A DNA stretch of 64,000 nucleotides, taken from contig NZ_CP109596.1 of assembly GCF_036327755.1 (NCBI RefSeq), positions 8,060,001-8,124,000 on the forward strand. Reading direction: 5' to 3'. Under the pieces are notes generated by a model. The model was not told the DNA's origin, searched no databases, and saw only the letters and a program-made list of their open reading frames with translations. A program made the translations under genes and the position numbers. Source of the stretch: Nocardia sp. NBC_01503. GTDB lineage: Bacteria > Actinomycetota > Actinomycetes > Mycobacteriales > Mycobacteriaceae. This document shows positions 7,321-15,323 of this stretch, piece after piece. Position 1 is the stretch's first letter. Every line of letters begins with the position of its first letter.

Positions 7321-9258
7321 ATGAGTGTGCGTGCGGCGACAGCTGTACTCGCTTTGCTCACAGCGGCTTTCACCGTGACAGCGGTGCCTGCCGTGGCGCT
7401 GGCCGAACCGGTGGATCATCCGATCGCACTGCCCGGTCTCGGCATGGGCAAAACCCTGGAGTTCCCGGGCCGCGAGCACGAGGTGACCCTGACCCTGCCG
7501 ATTCTGCCCGGGCTCGCACCGACCGCGATCGTGGGGACGATGGCGTTGCCGCCGAATGTGGTGCGGGCGACCCTGGACGCGCGCTCCGGCGATCGCTTCC
7601 TCGATCGGGTCATGCTGCCGACAGATCCCCGTGCGCCGGTGCGCATTTCGCTGCTGGGGGCGGAGGTGGAGAACAATGCCGTCACCGTCACGCTGACCTC
7701 GTCGCTGGTGCCCGAACCCGGTATCTGCGTCGACGACTGGCGCGGCAGGCCCGCCACGCTCACCGACGCCTCGGTCGTCTACTTCGGCGAGGAGGCGCAA
7801 CCGACCACGGTGGCCGAGTTCCTGCCACCGGCGCTGGGGCGCTTGACCATTTATCTGCCCGGTAACCCCACCGATGTCGAGAGCGCGGGTGTGCTGTCGC
7901 TCAGCACGGCGGTGATCGCGCGGTACACCCGCCAACCGGTGGCCGTGGATATTCGCCGAATTGATTCGGGCACACCGCTTCCCGATCATCCGCCGGCTTT
8001 CCTGGAGCGGCAGATCGTGGTGCGGGAGGGCTCCGATCCCGGGCTGTGGGTGACCGGCGGTCCGGCGCCGGTGCTGACGGTCTCCGGTGACGCGAAGTCG
8101 CTGCCGACCCAGATCCGTTTGCTCACCAGCGATTTGGCCAAGGCTGCCATTGCCTCGGCGGCTACCGCGGTGGGGTTGCCCGCCGCACCGCAGCTCGCCC
8201 CGGACACCACCACACTCCAGGAGCTCGGGCAGGGCACGCTGAGCGCGACCACCATCGGCGATGTGCGGGTGGATTTCGCCATCGATCAGACCCGGCTCGG
8301 GCGGCCGTCGAAGGGTGTACGAATTCATCTGCACGGCAATCACACTCCACTTCCGGAGACCTTGAACGGACAGCTCGCGGTGACCATCGGCGATCGGCAG
8401 ATCGCCGCCTGGCCGGTCGAGCCGTCCGGGGCGTTCAATCAGTGGGTCACCATCCCCGATGATCTGCTGGCGCGCTTCACGACGGTGTCGGTGACCCTGC
8501 AGCAGGCGGGACTCACCCACGGTTGCGGACTGGAGCAGCCGGTCACCCTCACCATCGATCCGGCGGGTGAGGTACGCGGGGAGCTCGCCAAACCACCGGT
8601 TCCGGCGGGCTTCGGCGCGGTACCGCAGGCGCTGCTGCCGCGCGTACTGGTCGGGCTGGAGACCCCGGGCTTCGCCGATACCGTCAGGGCCGCACAGGTT
8701 CTCATCGCCATGCAGCGTCTGACCGCGGTGCCGCTGCGACCCGAGTTGGTGTCGGTCGAGGAGGTCGTGAACACTGCGTTGCCCGCCGTACTCGTGGTCC
8801 CGAGCGGTCGGGGCCCCGAGGTTCCGACGCTGCCGCTGAGCCGCAACGGAGAGACGCTTGTCGTCTACGGCGACGACGCCTATTTGAAGTCGCGGATCGA
8901 CCTGAAGCCGCCTATCTCCTTCGGCTCGCTCCAGGTCGTCTGGAGCGGGCGGCGCACCGTCATCGTCGCGACCTCGCCGGACGAGCCCGAGCATCTCGAT
9001 CGACTGCTGAATTGGCTGGTGGCCGATCCGGATCGTTCGTTCCGGCTGACCGGTCCGGTGCTCTTGCAGGCGGGTGACCGGGAGCCCGAACTCTTCGATC
9101 CGCTCGCCGGGACGGCCGAGGCCGCGGCAGCCGCGGCAGCCGACGACGACGCCGGAATTCCGCTGGCGCACACGCTCGCTGTGGCGGGCGGAGTACTCCT
9201 CGCGGTGGGTGTACTCGCCGGCGCGGTCATCCTGCTGCGACGTCGCCGCACCCGCTGA
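7321..9258 (+). CDS. BcsB-like cellulose synthase regulatory subunit homologue
   Basis: A 645-residue secreted, C-terminally anchored protein. It starts at ATG 7321 with AGGAGA upstream and has a signal peptide ending near ALAEP. The ectodomain resembles BcsB, the periplasmic partner of BcsA: paired beta-rich modules, the segment MALPPNVVRATLDARSGD, and a C-terminal part with GRGPEVPTLPLSRNGETLVVYG. It ends in one membrane helix (LAVAGGVLLAVGVLAGAVILL) and an arginine tail, as BcsB does to contact BcsA. The gene is 10 nt before the exosortase-like gene and two genes before the GT2 synthase. BcsB usually has 700-780 residues, so this is a short form. Assignment to BcsB is by architecture and context. 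Confidence 0.75.
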   Translation: MSVRAATAVLALLTAAFTVTAVPAVALAEPVDHPIALPGLGMGKTLEFPGREHEVTLTLPILPGLAPTAIVGTMALPPNVVRATLDARSGDRFLDRVMLPTDPRAPVRISLLGAEVENNAVTVTLTSSLVPEPGICVDDWRGRPATLTDASVVYFGEEAQPTTVAEFLPPALGRLTIYLPGNPTDVESAGVLSLSTAVIARYTRQPVAVDIRRIDSGTPLPDHPPAFLERQIVVREGSDPGLWVTGGPAPVLTVSGDAKSLPTQIRLLTSDLAKAAIASAATAVGLPAAPQLAPDTTTLQELGQGTLSATTIGDVRVDFAIDQTRLGRPSKGVRIHLHGNHTPLPETLNGQLAVTIGDRQIAAWPVEPSGAFNQWVTIPDDLLARFTTVSVTLQQAGLTHGCGLEQPVTLTIDPAGEVRGELAKPPVPAGFGAVPQALLPRVLVGLETPGFADTVRAAQVLIAMQRLTAVPLRPELVSVEEVVNTALPAVLVVPSGRGPEVPTLPLSRNGETLVVYGDDAYLKSRIDLKPPISFGSLQVVWSGRRTVIVATSPDEPEHLDRLLNWLVADPDRSFRLTGPVLLQAGDREPELFDPLAGTAEAAAAAAADDDAGIPLAHTLAVAGGVLLAVGVLAGAVILLRRRRTR

Positions 9259-9267
9259 CGCGCTTCG

Positions 9268-10779
9268 ATGACAGCCATCCTGGAGACTTCCCCGCCGCCG
9301 CGGTCCGTGCCGTGGTGGCACACCGTCCAGTGGCGGACCGGGCTGCGCCTGCTGTTCGTGCTCGCGTGCACGGTGGGTGCGTTCTGGCACCTGTGGGCCG
9401 AACTGATCGAGGATGTCCGGCAGGGCTCCGATATCGGATACGTCTTCGCGCTGCCGGTGCTGGCCTTCTTCGCGGCCATCGGCATCACCCTGCGGCACCG
9501 GGGCGAATTGCCCATCTACGACCGGCAATCGGACATCATCGTGGGGCTGCTCGGACTGGCGGGCACCGCCGCACTGCTGGGTCTGCTGGTGCTGCGGTAC
9601 CGCTACGAGTACGAGGTGCTGCACCTGGATCTGCTCGCGGCGCCGCTGTTTCTGATGAGCGTGAGCATTCTGGTCTTCGGGCTGCGGCCGGTGTTCCGGT
9701 TCTGGCCGGCCTGGCTGCTGTTCCTGGCGGGGTTTCCGGTGTTCTATCGCGGACTGGTGGTGGCCGCGGGCGGCAGCAACCTCGCCGAAGGTGTTGTGGC
9801 GCTGGTGTTCGCGGTCATCGCGGCGGCCATCGCGACGGGCCGGACCTGGCGACGGGCACTGACCGGGGCGGGTATCGCCGCCGGGGCCGGGGCTTTGACG
9901 CTGACCGTGCTCGAGGTCCGGTTCCCGGACGCACCGCAACTGATCGATCAGCTGATCCCGCCCGCGGTCGCGATGTTCGTGGCGTGCGCCGTCATGTATC
10001 TGTATCACCGCGGGTGGGCGACCGTGCGGCCGCTGAACCGGCCGGTCCGCCCGCTCACCGCGGCCCAGTCCCGCAGCGCGGCGGTGGCCGCGGTGGTGGC
10101 GGCCGGATTGTTCGCACTCATTCCGTTGCCCGCCGAGCACAAGCTGCCCAGCCCGGCCGTTCCCGGGCTCGACATCGCGCAGGCCCCCGCAGTGCCGCCG
10201 GGCTGGACGCTGCTGAGCGAGCGCGAGTATCCGTGGGCCCGGAAATTCTACGGTCCGGGCACCACCTGGGTGCGGCAGCAGATTCGCGCACAGCGCGGTA
10301 ATCCGGAGTGGGACAAGGAATCCCGGCGGCGGCGCATCATGGTCGATATCGTGCGCTCGGACAGCCCGCACAATGTGGACCGGTATCCGGAGTTCACCAT
10401 GTACAGGTTGATCCAGCCGCGCGTCACACCGGGCTTTCGAATCGATTTGGGGCACGGGGTTTCCGCGCGGCTCACCTCGGTTCTCGATGACCAGCGACTG
10501 CTGAGCTGGACCTGGCTGAGCTGGAACTGGCAGGGGGCGGACGGAGCCGAGCGGGTCAGCCTGATCGCCGCCGACAACCACCTGCCCGATGCCGACTTTC
10601 CGCAGCCCGAACCCTGGGCGGGCAGCAATTTCAGCAATCTCACGCACCAGTTCCTGCGCGGCAATGCCGTCACTCTCGACCCCGATTCCGGTGTCGGCGA
10701 CAATGATACGGATATCAAGGACGGCCAGATGCTGATCACCGTCGCCCGCGAGATCGTGCGACTGGGGGCCGGTGGATGA
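9268..10779 (+). CDS. Exosortase-like multi-pass membrane protein with soluble C-terminal domain
   Basis: A 503-residue protein. About eight hydrophobic segments fill residues 25-300, followed by a ~200-residue hydrophilic domain (from PPGWTLLSE to the end) with conserved-looking WTWLSWNWQG and GSNFSNLTHQFLRG. The membrane part, with LRPVFRFWPAWLLFLAGFPVFYR, recalls exosortases, whose central helices carry a similar Phe-Pro-rich pattern. The exosortase catalytic Cys, Arg and His arrangement is not visible, so it is unlikely to be an active transpeptidase. The soluble part could be compared with EpsI, but I see no clear motif. The stop overlaps the GT2 start by 4 nt (ATGA). Function unknown; a structural or export role in polymer synthesis is inferred. 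Confidence 0.7.
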   Translation: MTAILETSPPPRSVPWWHTVQWRTGLRLLFVLACTVGAFWHLWAELIEDVRQGSDIGYVFALPVLAFFAAIGITLRHRGELPIYDRQSDIIVGLLGLAGTAALLGLLVLRYRYEYEVLHLDLLAAPLFLMSVSILVFGLRPVFRFWPAWLLFLAGFPVFYRGLVVAAGGSNLAEGVVALVFAVIAAAIATGRTWRRALTGAGIAAGAGALTLTVLEVRFPDAPQLIDQLIPPAVAMFVACAVMYLYHRGWATVRPLNRPVRPLTAAQSRSAAVAAVVAAGLFALIPLPAEHKLPSPAVPGLDIAQAPAVPPGWTLLSEREYPWARKFYGPGTTWVRQQIRAQRGNPEWDKESRRRRIMVDIVRSDSPHNVDRYPEFTMYRLIQPRVTPGFRIDLGHGVSARLTSVLDDQRLLSWTWLSWNWQGADGAERVSLIAADNHLPDADFPQPEPWAGSNFSNLTHQFLRGNAVTLDPDSGVGDNDTDIKDGQMLITVAREIVRLGAGG

Positions 10780-12248
10780 CCGGCGAGCTTGTCGGCCTGG
10801 CTACCCCGGCGGAGCGCGAGCACGCCCTGCGCACCGCCGTACAGGGACTGCGAGAGAACGATCCGATGGCCTCGGCGTCGGTGGCTTTCCTACCGTGGCA
10901 ACGCAATACGGTCTTCGCGGCGGTGGGGATCATGCTGGTGTGCGCGGTCCTGGCACCGCTCACCACGCTGGTCGTACTGATGGCAGTGTGCACGCTCGGA
11001 TATATCGCGGTGCTCGCGGATCGGGTGTTGATCTTCACCCGCGGTATGGCCCGCGACGCCATTCTCACGGTGTCCGATGAACGCGCACTCGCCCTGCCCG
11101 AGGACCAATTGCCGCCCTACACCATTCTGGTCCCCGCCTACGGCGAGCCCGAAGTCGTGGGCGATCTCATCGCCGCCCTGAACGGTCTGGACTATCCGCG
11201 CGACCGGATGCAGGCGCTGCTGCTGCTGGAGGAGGACGACGCCCCCACCATCGACGCCGCCCGCGCCGCCGGAATCGGTACCGCCGGAAGCGAACACATC
11301 ACCATCGTGCTGGTGCCCGCGGCCGATCCGCGCACCAAACCCAAGGCGTGCAATTACGGTCTGCACGCGGCCACCGGGGATATCGTCACCATCTACGACG
11401 CCGAGGACATTCCCGATCCGCTGCAACTGCGCCGGGTGGTGGCGGCCTTCGCGGAGCTGCCGCGCTCGGTGGTGTGCGTACAGGCCAAACTCGCCTTCCA
11501 CAATGCCCGGCAGAATCTGCTGACCGCCTGGTTCACCATGGACTACGGACTGTGGTTCAGCTTCCTGCTGCCCGGTCTGATGCGCAGCAGTGCGCCGATT
11601 CCCTTGGGCGGCACCTCGAATCACTTCCGCCGCAATGTGCTCATCGATATCGGTGCGTGGGATCCGTACAACGTGACCGAGGACGCCGATCTCGGGGTGC
11701 GCATCGCCGCGCGCGGATACTCCACGGCCGTCATCGACTCCACCACCCTCGAGGAGGCCAATCCGGATCCGATCAATTGGATTCGGCAGCGCTCACGCTG
11801 GTACAAGGGGTATCTGCAGAGCTGGCTGGTGCACGTGCGGCGACCGATCCAGCTGTGGCGCAAGATCGGTCCGGTCAGCTTTCTGCGCTTCACGCTCATC
11901 CTGGCCGGGACGCCGATCATCGCATGTCTGAATCTGCTGTTCTGGTTCATCACCATGACCTGGATCTTCGGCCAGCCGGAGCTCATCGAGCGGATCTTCC
12001 CGGCGGCGGTCTACTTCCCGGCGCTCATCGCCCTGGTGCTCGGCAACTCCGCGACGGTGTACATGAACTTGGTCGCCTGCCGGGAGAACGACCGGCCGGA
12101 TCTGCTGGTGGCCTGTCTGCTGTCACCGGCGTACTGGCTGCTGATGGCCGTCGCCGCCACCAAGGGATGCTGGCAGCTGGTGCGCAATCCGTCCTACTGG
12201 GAGAAGACCTTTCACGGTTTGGGCACCGCGAAGGAGACGGCCGAATGA
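10776..12248 (+). CDS. Processive GT2 glycosyltransferase (cellulose/glucan synthase-like)
   Basis: A 490-residue membrane-bound inverting glycosyltransferase. Two N-terminal membrane helices (residues 45-90) precede a GT-A catalytic domain (about 115-345). That domain has TILVPAYGEPE, LLEEDD, KPKACNYGL, the metal-binding IYDAED around D208, the general-base TED at 301-303, and QRSRW at 338-342. The last motif (Q/RxxRW) is typical of processive synthases such as BcsA. Further membrane helices follow from about 365. No C-terminal PilZ domain is present, so c-di-GMP control as in BcsA is not expected. The product is probably a beta-linked glucan, but the sugar and linkage cannot be read from sequence. 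It overlaps both neighbours by 4 nt, indicating translational coupling. Confidence 0.88.
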   Translation: MTGELVGLATPAEREHALRTAVQGLRENDPMASASVAFLPWQRNTVFAAVGIMLVCAVLAPLTTLVVLMAVCTLGYIAVLADRVLIFTRGMARDAILTVSDERALALPEDQLPPYTILVPAYGEPEVVGDLIAALNGLDYPRDRMQALLLLEEDDAPTIDAARAAGIGTAGSEHITIVLVPAADPRTKPKACNYGLHAATGDIVTIYDAEDIPDPLQLRRVVAAFAELPRSVVCVQAKLAFHNARQNLLTAWFTMDYGLWFSFLLPGLMRSSAPIPLGGTSNHFRRNVLIDIGAWDPYNVTEDADLGVRIAARGYSTAVIDSTTLEEANPDPINWIRQRSRWYKGYLQSWLVHVRRPIQLWRKIGPVSFLRFTLILAGTPIIACLNLLFWFITMTWIFGQPELIERIFPAAVYFPALIALVLGNSATVYMNLVACRENDRPDLLVACLLSPAYWLLMAVAATKGCWQLVRNPSYWEKTFHGLGTAKETAE

Positions 12249-13921
12249 TCGGCAAGCGCGTCCCCCGGCTGATCTTCGCGGTCTCGGCTGTGCTGTATCT
12301 GTGCACGGGTCTGCTGCTCACCGCCGGGCGCGGGTATCTGATGGGCGATGCGCTGAGCCGGGTGTCGGCCACCCAGTCGGCGCTGTTCAGCCGAGACCCG
12401 CACCTGTCCGCGATCGGATTCGTCTTCACACCGCTCACCGCGCTGGCGCAACTGCCGTTCGTGGTGGTCGCGCCGCTCTCCCCCGCGATCACCCGCTGGG
12501 GATTGTCCGGGGTGCTCATGACGGCGCTGTTCATGGCGGGCGCGGTGACCGTGGTGTACGGCATCGGCGTGGATCGCGGTGCACCGCAATGGCTTCGCGT
12601 CGTCATTACGGTGTTGTTCGCTATGAATCCGATGGTGCTGGTCTACGGCGGCAACGGGATGAGCGAGGCGCTGTTCCTGTTCTGTCTGTGCTGGGCGGTG
12701 CGGCGGCTCATGCGCTGGGTGCGCACCGACGGGGTGCACGACCTGGTGGCGGCGGGAATCGCGCTCGGGCTCGGGTACCTGACCCGGTACGACGCCCTCG
12801 CCCCGGCCGCCGCGGCGGGGCTGCTGGTCTTCGCGCTGAGCTATCACCGCAGGAGGCATGGCGAGTATCGGTTCGCCGGGGCGACAATGGATCTGGTGCT
12901 GGTGAGCGCCCCGGTGGCGCTGGCGTTCGTGGTGTGGGCGGCCACCAGCTGGCTGATCACCGGAGAGGCGTTCCAGCAATTCACCTCGCAGTACGGCAAT
13001 TCCGCGATCCTGGCGCAGTCGGGCGCGAGCGCATCGGGCAGTATCACCGCGGCACTGGAGTATTCGCTCGGAGCCATGCTGATCCTGGCTCCACTGCTGC
13101 CGTTGCTGCTTCCGATCGCCGGGGCATTGGCGGTGCGGCGCGGGGATTTACCGGTGGCGGTGCCGATGCTGCTGTTCGGGTCGGTGCTGGCATTCCAGAT
13201 GCTCAGTTACGCAACGGGTTCCACCTTCGCATTCCTGCGCTTCTATGTGGCGGTGATTCCGTTCGCGGCGATACTGGCGCTGCTCATCGCGCCCGCGCAC
13301 GGGTTCCCGCCGAGTAAGCGACTCGGCAAGTACGCCGACACCGTGACGGCCGAGATACCCGAACCCGCGGTCCGGGTGCGGTCCGCCGGGTCACTCATCG
13401 GCGCGGGGTCGGCGGCGGCGCTGCTGCTCGCGGCGCTCCCGGTGACCGCGCTGGGTATGAACAATCAGCTCATGGCGGTGCAGGAGTACGCGCTGGGGGC
13501 GGCGGTCTTCCCGAACCCGGACAATGTGTCCGCCAAATACAACGATGGGGTCCGCATTGCCGCGACCTTCCGCACCGAGCGGCGGCTGGCCGACTATCTG
13601 GACGCCCTGGATCTGCCGCCGGGTGCGGTGGTGATGGATACCGTGTACGGGTTCGCGGTGCTGGTGGCCTCCGAGAAGCCCGATCGCTTCGTGATCCCCT
13701 CGGATCGCGATTTCGTGCGAGTGCTGAATCGGCCGCTGGAGCGCGGCGCGAAATACATTCTGGCGGTGCCCAATACCGGTCGCGGCAGCTCCGATGCGGT
13801 GAACCGGCGCTATCCCAGCATGTACGAGAACGGTGCGCAGATCGCCACCTTGGAGCTGGAGATTCCCAATGACGGTGCCGGACAGCCGAACTGGCGGCTG
13901 TACCGGATCATCGGGAGCTGA
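12245..13921 (+). CDS. GT-C-like integral membrane glycosyltransferase
   Basis: A 558-residue polytopic protein beginning at ATG 12245, which overlaps the GT2 stop (ATGA). About ten membrane segments are followed by a C-terminal soluble stretch from about residue 405. An early extracytoplasmic loop carries GRGYLMGDALSRVSATQSA; the D after MG occupies the place of the catalytic acidic residue of GT-C mannosyl- and arabinosyltransferases. Another loop has GGNGMSEALFLF and YLTRYDAL, typical of GT39/GT87-like proteins. It probably decorates the polymer, or transfers sugars from a polyprenyl phosphate. The stop is directly followed by the convergent GH5-like gene with no spacer. Confidence 0.75.
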   Translation: MIGKRVPRLIFAVSAVLYLCTGLLLTAGRGYLMGDALSRVSATQSALFSRDPHLSAIGFVFTPLTALAQLPFVVVAPLSPAITRWGLSGVLMTALFMAGAVTVVYGIGVDRGAPQWLRVVITVLFAMNPMVLVYGGNGMSEALFLFCLCWAVRRLMRWVRTDGVHDLVAAGIALGLGYLTRYDALAPAAAAGLLVFALSYHRRRHGEYRFAGATMDLVLVSAPVALAFVVWAATSWLITGEAFQQFTSQYGNSAILAQSGASASGSITAALEYSLGAMLILAPLLPLLLPIAGALAVRRGDLPVAVPMLLFGSVLAFQMLSYATGSTFAFLRFYVAVIPFAAILALLIAPAHGFPPSKRLGKYADTVTAEIPEPAVRVRSAGSLIGAGSAAALLLAALPVTALGMNNQLMAVQEYALGAAVFPNPDNVSAKYNDGVRIAATFRTERRLADYLDALDLPPGAVVMDTVYGFAVLVASEKPDRFVIPSDRDFVRVLNRPLERGAKYILAVPNTGRGSSDAVNRRYPSMYENGAQIATLELEIPNDGAGQPNWRLYRIIGS

Positions 13922-15094
13922 TCAGCCGAGCGTGGTGAAGTGGTCAACCGATTCCCAGAGTGGATCATCCGGCCCTACATCGTAGGTGCACTGATCGGCG
14001 CGGGGATCGGGGACGAAGGCCCAGATCAGCACTCCGGCCGCACCGGCATCGCGCTGGCCGGAGATACGCCGGTCCATGCGTTCGCGGCGATCGGGCAGGC
14101 TTTCGCAGGATCCGGCGTGTTCGCCGATCTCGCCGATCAGCAAGGGCTTCGCCAGCTCCCGCGCCTGAATCAGCCGACGAGCCAGACCGTTGTTGGGTCC
14201 GCCCGGCAAGGGCAAATCCGACTCGGAATAGTCGTGGTACTCCATGACATCCACATTCGGCGAGGAGCTGACGGTGCGGAAATCCTCTCCCGCGGTACCG
14301 CATTGGCTGCCGCCGACATAACCGGCGAATATCAGCCGCCCGGGATCGAGTTCACGCGGGATCTTCCCGGCCTCGTCCATGAACGCGCGCAGCACCCGCG
14401 CGGCGTCCGCCGGACAGGTCCGCAACCGCAGATCACATTGGGTACTAAGGCATATGCTCGGCTCCGGCTCACCGATGAGTTCCCAACCGGCCACCACCGG
14501 TGAGGCACGCCAGCGATTGATGGCGGTGATCAGCCAGTCCTGAAAGCTCATGACCGAACGCCCGTGGATCGTGGTGAATTTCCTCCAGCCGTCCACGTAC
14601 CAATCGCGCTGCTTGAAGGTCTCGTCACCGCAGTCGCCGGTCTGCGCGCCCAGCACCGGCAGAATCATCCGGCCGTGCCGCTCGGCGGCTGCGAATACCG
14701 CGTCCGCCGCGCCGAAGTCGAGCGCACCGGTGTTCTTATTGACCGCCAGCGCCTGGAACATGGCGAAACGGGTCAGCGAATGCTCCGGCACCCTGCCGAA
14801 GAAGTCGTCCAGATCGACCTCGGCGCCACACCCGAAATTGATCGAATACCGGGTGGCGAGCTGTGGGCCGTTGAATCCCGCGGGCCACCAGGGCTGGCCA
14901 CGCAGGGTGAAGCCATTCGCGGTGGCGGCGACCACGGCCGGGGCGGACGGCGGGCCGGGTGCGGGCGGAGCACCCGGGGCCGACTGGGGCGCCGGGGCGC
15001 TCCCCACCGAATGCGGACCGCTGTGCCCGCACGCGGCAAGCAGGCTGATGGCCGCGAGCGCGGCCACGAGTCGAACGCGCCGCAAGGCCACCAC
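13922..15094 (-). CDS. GH5-like glycoside hydrolase lipoprotein
   Basis: A 390-residue lipoprotein with a signal sequence and lipobox LLAAC (Cys22), a Pro/Ala linker (about 25-55), then a (beta/alpha)8 hydrolase domain. ELIGEPEP holds the probable acid/base Glu209, and KPLLIGEIGEH the probable nucleophile Glu322. Unlike most GH5 enzymes the residue before the acid/base Glu is Gly rather than Asn, so it may be a divergent subfamily or a mannanase-like enzyme. Several Cys residues suggest disulphides. It ends immediately next to the polysaccharide gene set and may trim or release the polymer, as BcsZ/CelZ does in cellulose loci. Start GTG 15094 has AAAGGA upstream. Confidence 0.78.
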   Translation of the reverse strand: MVALRRVRLVAALAAISLLAACGHSGPHSVGSAPAPQSAPGAPPAPGPPSAPAVVAATANGFTLRGQPWWPAGFNGPQLATRYSINFGCGAEVDLDDFFGRVPEHSLTRFAMFQALAVNKNTGALDFGAADAVFAAAERHGRMILPVLGAQTGDCGDETFKQRDWYVDGWRKFTTIHGRSVMSFQDWLITAINRWRASPVVAGWELIGEPEPSICLSTQCDLRLRTCPADAARVLRAFMDEAGKIPRELDPGRLIFAGYVGGSQCGTAGEDFRTVSSSPNVDVMEYHDYSESDLPLPGGPNNGLARRLIQARELAKPLLIGEIGEHAGSCESLPDRRERMDRRISGQRDAGAAGVLIWAFVPDPRADQCTYDVGPDDPLWESVDHFTTLG

Positions 15095-15120
15095 GGATAT
15101 CCTTTCGGTCCCGAATTCGG

Positions 15121-15255
15121 TGGATCCCGGCCCAAAAGCACGCCGGGACGACGGGGACCCTCCTCGCCGGGATGACGGGGGACTCTCCTCGCCGGGATGA
15201 CGGGGGACTCTCCTCGCCGAGACGACGAGGGAACCTCCCGCCGAGACGAAGGGCC
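15121..15255. repeat. Half REP-like element followed by a 25-bp tandem repeat
   Basis: Positions 15121-15157 match the right half of the interspersed element seen at 40169-40200. They run into about four and a half imperfect copies of a 24-25 bp unit (cgccgggatgacgggggac core) starting at 15141, 15165, 15190, 15215 and 15239. The region sits between dnaE1 and the GH5 gene (both minus strand) and reaches close to the GH5 start, so it lies in the GH5 promoter zone. It is not CRISPR-like, because there are no spacers. Confidence 0.8.
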
Positions 15256-15323
15256 ATCCCGCCGTGCTGCGAAGGAGCGTCTGTTCGTACCCTACCGCCG
15301 GGACCGGGAAAACCCGGGGAGGC

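Noticed and set aside
7177..10647. A very long antisense open frame over the BcsB-like and exosortase-like genes.
   Set aside because: It is rich in Arg, Gly, His and Pro with no domain; the plus-strand genes have signal peptides, helices and family motifs. It is a GC-skew shadow.
15141..15255. A CRISPR-like array from repeated 24-25 bp units.
   Set aside because: Units are directly adjacent with no spacers and diverge stepwise; no cas genes are present.
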